Below are positions 57,890 to 64,000 of a DNA stretch of 64,000 bases, piece by piece. The notes below the pieces were generated by a model. The model searched no databases, was not told the DNA's origin, and worked only from the letters and a program-made list of their open reading frames with translations. The stretch comes from Alopecurus myosuroides (Eukaryota > Streptophyta > Magnoliopsida > Poales > Poaceae): NCBI GenBank assembly GCA_028641055.1, contig CM054060.1, forward strand, positions 60,611,852 through 60,675,851. Reading direction: 5' to 3'. Position numbers and translations under genes: made by a program. Position 1 is the stretch's first letter; every line of letters starts with the position of its first letter.

Positions 57890-60800
57890 ATGGCTGCTCG
57901 CGCCGGCTGGGCTGGTTCTGATGTCACCGTCGACGATTGCTCCTGGCTCGTGAATACCCGGAGGGTTCCTCCTGGTGTTCAGTGCCGGCCGTCCGACGGC
58001 GAAATCGTTCCGGCCCCGCGGGAGGGCGAGCACGTCGTCTTCCTCGCGCACTTCGCGCGAGGATTCGGCCAGCCAGCTTCCGATTTCCTTCGTTCTTTTC
58101 TGGATCACTTCGGTGTTCAGATGCATCATCTCCCACCAAATGCAGTCGTCTTCCTCTCCTATTACACCGTGGTGTGCGAGGCCTTTTTTGGCGTCCGCCC
58201 CACGGTGCAGACATGGTTGAAGTACTTCCACCTCCGCCAGCAGAGCACAGGGAAGAAGGACGGCGCGGCCGCTGGCAGCCGGGTAACCGACACCGGCAGC
58301 GCCATGATGGTGCAGCGGACGGGAACCAATCACCCTCGCATCAAGGGCTTGGATTCCGTCCGTATGTGGCAAAAATCCTTCCTCTATGTGAAGAATATCC
58401 CCGCCACGAAGGGGGGAAAGGTAACGGACCGCATCAATCTGCCTGCTTGGAGCAACCGAGCTCCATCTGGGCAGAATTGGAAGACGAAGCCCTCCAACGA
58501 CCGCAACGCAGTGCAGATGGAGGAGCGGCTCGCTGAGCTAATCGGAGAGGGCCTCAAGAGCGATGATCCCGTCGCCTGCTGGATCCGGAACCGGGTGCTG
58601 CCTCTACAGCAGCGCTCCCACCCAATGTGCTACTTGGGAGGCCCCCGCGATTGCACTCGGACGACCACGTTCGAGCTCAGCAACGCGGACGTCGCCGCGC
58701 ACGCAAGGTCCATCCTGACCACAAGCCTCCGAGATAACTGGCAGTATGGGTTCATCCCCTTCAGCCGCACGAAGCTAATTCCACGGGTATGTTCTCCTTA
58801 CTCTGCTTCCAGTATATATGTAATCCGAGTAGATAGCCTTCTCTCCTTGCTGCGACTAGCAACTGCATTCTGCGCCGAGTAGAGCATTCTGCAGAACTTC
58901 TTAGGCCTGATATGCTTGATGTTTGCACGCCTTGTCGAGTAGCATACTTAGGAGAAACACTTAGGCTTAATGTGCTTGTTGTTTGCACGCCTTGCCGAGT
59001 AGGACACTTAGCAAATTTCCCTAGGCTTAGTGTGATTTGTGTTTGCACGCCCATCCGGGTAGAATGCCTTCATGCTACTCGGCTAATTTGCGATGTTTCT
59101 CTGTTCTTTCAGGTCCTTGACCGCCAGCTTGCTGAGAGTTGTGAGCGCTTCGAGGGCAATTGGTCAGATGACTGAGAAGAAGATGATGGGGCCTCCTTCG
59201 AGACCGCGGACAAGCTTAACCTTCCTCATGCCCCCACGACGGAGAAACACCGCGTAGATGCGTCTCTCCGCGATTGGTCTGACGACGAAGCTGAAGGTAA
59301 CTGACTTTTATTCTGTCTGGTCGCGAGAAGCACAAACCTTCTGTTTCTGAGTTGTTCCTCTTCCTTCTCAACTTCACAGATGACGCAGATGCTGGGGACG
59401 AGGGAGAAGATGAGGATGAGGACGATGCAGCCCTGGTCGTTCCACCTCTTTCAGTTGCCGCTCCTGCCACCCGCAAACGGACAGGCAGTGGCGCCCAAGA
59501 GCCTCCCGCCAAGAAGAAGAAACTGACCGAGAAGACGACCAAGAAGGTCGTGAAGAGAAAGAAGCCAGAAATTCCTTCCCGCCAGGGGTAAGTTCCTTCC
59601 CGGTTATACGCTTTGGTTCACTTCGTTCTTCTCGGTTGATTCCCAATCCTTTTGTCTTGCTGTTTCCTGTTGATTTCCTCTGCACTCTTCTCATTTCTGA
59701 ACACAATTTTCTCTTCAGAGCCCCCTTGGACGCGGACGCCGCTCTTGCGTCCACTGAGACCCAGAAGAAAGCCGCCATCGACGTTGACAAGCTCATTGAC
59801 CTCGATGACGACGAGAACAACGCTGCCAACGCACAATCAGAGGGCACCGATGCCCAGAATGCCGAGCTGGAGCAGCCGTCCCGCGCAGATCAAGAAGCGC
59901 AGGATGCTGCTCACCAAGATAGACCTCCTTCTCCTTCGGCCAATACTGCCGAGGAGAACCAAGATCAAGACACCGAGATGCACCACGACGCCGCCCTTGA
60001 GCGGCAGGAAGAAGGAGAAGAGCAGCCAGCAACAGGGGCTGCTGGACAAGAAGACCCCGCGGCCCAGCCACGTGTAGAAGCAATGGATGTCTCACAGCCG
60101 GATCCCGCTGCCGAGCAGCGGGTAGAAGATGCGACTGGGCAGTACCCTCTGAGCGACGCGCAACCAGTCGCCGCGCAGGGTAGCGCCCAGCCAGATGCCG
60201 CACCGGATAGCGCGCCCCTCGAGCCACCAACAGGTCAAGGTAGCGCTCAGCCTGATTCCTCCTTGGTGCAGACAACCGAGGCTGCAGCCAGCTCTCCAGC
60301 CAGGCCGCTTACAAGGAAGAGTGCCCAAGATGCTGCAGAGAAGGAGGCAGCCGAGAAGAAAGCCGCCGAGAAGGAGAAGGCTGAGAAGAAAAAGACCGAG
60401 AGGCCGAAAACCGAGAAGCCAGTCGCCGCGAAGCCAACTGCCCAGAAGGAGAAGACGAAGAAGCGGGCTGCCGACATGCCGCCGCCAACCTCAACTGGCC
60501 AGTCCAGTCAGCTGGTTATTCGCGATCCTAGCGCGGTTGCTGCCGCCGCCGCTGCAGCTGATCAGCCCTGCTACCCTGACTACATGGTGAAGGTTAGCCA
60601 GCAGCACCAGATCGGCCTTTCCCCCAAGGACCGGAATCTTGCTCTTCAGAAAGGGAGGAAAGCCGTGGCAGTGAACTCCAGGCCCCCGGCCCTAAATCAA
60701 GACGAGTCCATCTCCATTGCTTCTCGTGGAGTTCAGGACCAGGCGATAACGTCCCAGAGCCTCGAGCAAGTACTCGACTTGATCGGCTTCATCGATGCCA

Positions 60801-62986
60801 AGTGGGACAGCAAAGTTCTCGGCAACACCAATTGGAATGGCACCGATCTGGGCGACATCGACCATATGCGTGTGGATTGGAACAAGGTGGACTTGGGTTA
60901 CAAACCCATGACTGTCTCAACCACCTCTGCTACACTTGCTGCCAAGATGTTTGTCCACCGCAAGAACGCCGAAGACCTCGAGCAATCCTACGCGGTAAGT
61001 TCCTATTCATCCTCTCCGAGTTGCATTTTCACTTCTTTTTCTACTCTTCTTCTTTTCCTTATCCATCACCCAGTCCCCGAGATTCTGGCCGAGTCGGTAG
61101 ACACTCTCCCGAGTAACCGCCTTCTCGAGTTGAATCTCAAGTACTTTGCCTGATTCTTGTTTCTTTTGCTTCTCAGAATAGCGTACTGAAGCGGACCGAC
61201 TTGCATCGTCGGCTACTCTGGAACCACGCCATTGCCAAGAGGCGCATTGCCGCCTTGAAAAAAGAGAAGATGTCCGCCGAGGAAGCCGACAAGGAAGTGA
61301 TGAACAGCACTCTGAGGCTGTCTGAAGTTGAAGGTACGCTTCTAGCTGCGCGGTTCTTGCGTTTGGTGTTTACGCCCGCTTTTAATTTTTGCGCTGACTA
61401 ATTTTACCCTGCAGGGAAGCTGAAGGACCTGTCTGACGAGCACGAGAACTGACGTGCCTTCGTCGAGAATGGCCAGGCCACCATCAAGAGATTGGAAGGT
61501 ACGCTGCCGTCTACTCGGCTTTTCCTGTGTTTCTTTCTTTCGCTTCTCTGCTAACTGTGCTTTGCCTTCCGCAGAAGATCATAAGAAATTCGCTGAGGAG
61601 CATCAAAACTGCCTCAAACCTGCTGAGGTGCAGCAGCAGTTGTCTAGCCAGGCTGTCGAGCTGGTGAAAGAGCACACTACTGAGATGGAGAAGCTCCAAG
61701 TTCAGCTGCAGACTGCGCTCCAGGATGCTATCAACCTTGGTGCCGAAAGGGATAGAGTAATCGCCGAGAAGGCAAAGAGTGAAGCAGCAGCCAAGGCCAG
61801 GGAGAGAGCCCTCAAACAAGAGTGTGAGGTGCTGAAGAAGAGCAACGCTGGGCTCTTCACTCAGCTAGAGGAGCTCCGCTTGATCGAAGAGAAGCATCTA
61901 TCCAACGAGGAAACATGGAAGACCCAGCTGCTAGGGCTGCGCCATGATCTGAACAGTAAGTGCTCCCCTTTCTCTGCTTCTCTGCTACTCGGCTGCGCCT
62001 TTCTTCTCTGCTTCTCGTTTCACGCTTCCACTCTGTTATTGTTTCTGATCTTCTCGATAGCTCTTGCAGGAATCTTTCCCGACCTTGAATCTTCTAGCGT
62101 GCCCGCCCTGGAAAAGGTCCGAGCAGCTCGTGTTGAGAAGGGCGAGCGTTGGGACACCAGAGCAGAAATCGAGGAAAGTATCCTGATTATGCAGAGTCAG
62201 TGTCCGCGGCTAGCGGGCGTGGGCACCGAGCTGGTGCGCGTCGCCTTCCAGATCCACAACTTCTTCTGGCCTGATGACTCTGCGCCGACAACAATCTCCG
62301 GACTTGCCTTGAAGCTACAGCGCGTGAAAGCCGAACTGAAGAAATGGCGCGCCTCGGGAGCTCGGGCAGGTGCGGACATGATGTTGCTCTTCGTCACCAC
62401 TTGGTACGAGAACCTCAATATGCAGATTATCCGCGAGATGCGCCGAGACTCCAAGTGGGAGAAGGACCCCGACTGCGTGGCTATTCGCCAGCTGGTTGCT
62501 CACGAGGTCGCCCAGTATGCCGACACTGCGACCTTCATCGACGGCCTCACCGAGCCCGACACCGAGGTGGACGAGGGCGAGGAGGAGGATGAAGACGAGG
62601 AGACGGACACCGATGAGCCGGAGCTGAGCTACTTCGACTCTCCTGCTGGCAAGGACGGGAAGGGGAAGGCCGCGGTCATCGCGGGTAGCGACGAGGAGGA
62701 CGAGAACATGGAGATGTCGATCGACACCTCCGCGCTCGAGTTCGGCACCTCATCAGGAGCTGCCCTCGATGACACCGTCAACCTTCGCGCCCAAGCCAGC
62801 GGCTCCACCTCCGCAACAACGCCCGTCTCGGTGGCCACGGCCACTTCAGACCAGGTAGCCACCGAGCCCAACGCCGAGGACGAAGCAGCGAAGCTTGTTG
62901 ATGCCAGCGCGGAGGCGGATGCGACCAAGGCCACTACTGAGGATGAGGCAGCTAAGGCTAGCACCGAGAACGCCGCCTCGACCTGA
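57890..62986 (+). pseudogene. Antisense accessory gene of a Gypsy element (gypsy-type transposon domain), two stops
   Basis: Eight exons can be traced by GT/AG borders: 57890-58786, 59113-59296, 59380-59587, 59719-60994, 61177-61333, 61415-61498, 61575-61955 and 62070-62986. Exon 1 holds the plant 'putative gypsy type transposon' domain (PPGVQCRPSDGEIVPAPREG, VVFLAHFARGFGQPASDFLR, FFGVRPTVQTWLKYF). Exons 3-4 encode long acidic, Pro/Ala-rich and Lys/Glu-rich coiled segments (AEKKAAEKEKAEKKKTERPK). Exons 5-8 form a coiled-coil region. The tail is acidic. Premature TGA stops lie in exon 2 (about 59174) and exon 6 (about 61451). The function of these antisense proteins is unknown. The proteins resemble plant mobile-domain/transposon-derived proteins in composition. 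Confidence 0.75.
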
Positions 62987-63640
62987 ATTTATCCTGCAGC
63001 TTTATTTCTCAAACACTTATCAGATCCCCGGGATGCCGGGTGCAAATGTATCAGACTATTTATGCCGTTGCTACTCATTTTTATTCCCACTTGTTATTTT
63101 CAACTTAATCAATTTATTCAGCCTGGGCTCGATGCCGGGTTGCGTTATCATGCGAGTCCCCGAGTTGCATTTCTTATTCACTCTCTCTTTTCGTCTCAGC
63201 TCTACCCGCAACTTGTTGCTTTTTTTGGTATTCGAGTCACAAGAGTTAAAGAGCAGAGCTGCAAATACTTAGCCGCTTAGAAACAATCATAGTAACGCAG
63301 CCCACCACTTAGCCGAAAAGATAAGACAAAGAACCGTAGTAAAAGCCCCCTACTCGGTTCCTGCACTCTTCCTTTTCTTAGTAAATTTTCTTGTGCTCAT
63401 GGACCTTTTGCTTATTCTCTTGCTTGCCATGAAGCCGGGTTTCGGACAACAGCAAAGTCGAAGAGTTGGCATGTAGGTTTAAACACAGTACTCAATGTAC
63501 CTTTGAATTTTGAAGTAGAGCAACCGAATAGGCAAAAGGTAAAGCCGAGTAGAAACACTTAGAGCAATTTTGGGCGAGGGCAGTCCCCGAGTTCAATTTC
63601 AGATTGCAGAATAGAATTTCAACTCGGATAAGAGGGTACA
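62987..63640. other. Spacer between antisense gene and integrase end
   Basis: Non-coding, with 3' ends of two converging transcription units expected. Nothing else is recognised. Confidence 0.5.
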
Positions 63641-63651
63641 TACATCTTTGC

Positions 63652-64000
63652 TCACGAATGAAAACGACGGAGTAGAGCTACATTCCAAGGGCGTTTGGTT
63701 TCCTCTCCAGCTTTATCTGCCCTGTTCGCCTGTGGTGGGCGCGCATCTATAAGATAGTATGCATCGTTGTGTAGCGCTTTGCTCACAATAAAAGGCCCTT
63801 CCCATGGAGGAGACAACTTGTGCATCCCGGCTGTGCGCTGCACAAGCCTAAGGACCAAGTCTCCTTCTCGGAAAACCCTTGGGTTCACCTTTCGGCTATG
63901 ATAACGCCGCAGGTTTTGCTGGTAGATAGCCGAACGTGACAGAGTCAGCTCTCTTGCTTCTTCAAGCAGGTCAACGTCGTCTTCTCGAGCTTCTCTCGCC
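63652..64000 (-). CDS. Gypsy integrase C-terminal end (partial)
   Basis: The minus-strand frame is open from the window edge to a stop at 63652. It contains LTLSRSAIYQQNLRRYHSRK and the terminal block FREGDLVLRLVQ, LSPPWEGPFIVSKALHNDAY and RPWNVALLRRFHS, the usual end of plant Gypsy pol after the integrase core. The upstream catalytic part is outside the window, so activity cannot be judged. Confidence 0.9.
   Translation of the reverse strand, partial: AREAREDDVDLLEEARELTLSRSAIYQQNLRRYHSRKVNPRVFREGDLVLRLVQRTAGMHKLSPPWEGPFIVSKALHNDAYYLIDARPPQANRADKAGEETKRPWNVALLRRFHS

Larger units (their letters stand above)
56314..64000 (-). mobile_element. Gypsy retrotransposon with antisense accessory gene, minus strand, continues past window
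   Basis: From right to left on the minus strand: integrase C-terminus (64000-63652), a spacer, a long antisense gene (57890-62986, plus strand) and the 3' LTR. The order pol, antisense extra ORF, LTR is known for a group of plant Gypsy elements. The 5' LTR, gag and most of pol lie outside the window. Confidence 0.8.

Overview
This is nuclear DNA from a large, repeat-packed grass genome. The style of the repeats (Gypsy LTRs beginning TGATACGTC or TGATACGTTC, CACTA elements with TTTAGTCCCGGTT subterminal motifs, Stowaway MITEs) points to the Triticeae (wheat, barley, rye and their relatives); the species cannot be told from the sequence. I find one ordinary host gene, a three-exon 1-aminocyclopropane-1-carboxylate oxidase (ACO, 50315-52075, + strand). 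Almost everything else is transposable elements, many nested, and several carry captured gene sequence.

Layout. 1-570: 3' end of a LINE. 571-2868: old repeat debris. 2869-8530: a decayed Gypsy LTR split by a 4.95-kb non-autonomous CACTA (3388-8336, 3-bp target duplication AGG). 8531-18850: a + strand Gypsy element (LTR, primer-binding site, gag, protease) split by a 6-kb element that looks like a giant solo LTR (10015-16005, duplication GATAC) and by a 1.1-kb hAT element (17143-18264, 8-bp duplication GAACCAGA). 18850-28952: a - strand Gypsy element (5' LTR 28397-28952, gag, protease, RT), truncated inside RT, and hit by another LTR element (20501-22247) and by CACTA 2 (23861-26668, duplication ATC). 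CACTA 2 carries a captured DEDDy 3'-5' exonuclease gene and a 5S-rRNA-like segment. 28953-30800: intergenic with one Stowaway MITE. 30800-32099: LINE 3' end on the - strand. 32100-43769: CACTA 3, an 11.67-kb near-complete element (duplication TTC). 43950-46093: a PIF/Harbinger-like element (duplication TAA) with a degenerate gene that is interrupted by a MITE. 46097-50190: intergenic with three MITEs. 50191-52440: the ACO gene. 52800-56313: a + strand LINE with decayed ORF1 and ORF2. 56314-64000: the 3' LTR, antisense accessory gene and integrase C-terminus of a - strand Gypsy element that continues beyond the window.

How the parts work together. CACTA 3 is the most interesting object. It encodes a TNP2-type transposase (Transposase_21/DUF4218/DUF4216) and a second protein that joins a Ptta/En-Spm plant-transposase domain to a Ulp1-type cysteine protease. 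It also carries, in the opposite direction, an AP2/ERF-domain gene, and a further 150-codon gene. The AACCGGGACTAAAGG-type motif that fills its ends recurs as internal hairpin-like copies directly upstream of TATA boxes for two of its genes. This suggests the element reuses its own transposase-binding sites as promoters. CACTA 2 has the same termini and could have been mobilised by such an element. Several coding frames of CACTA 3 are broken by single-base differences in or next to short homopolymers, so this copy is either recently disabled or affected by sequencing errors.
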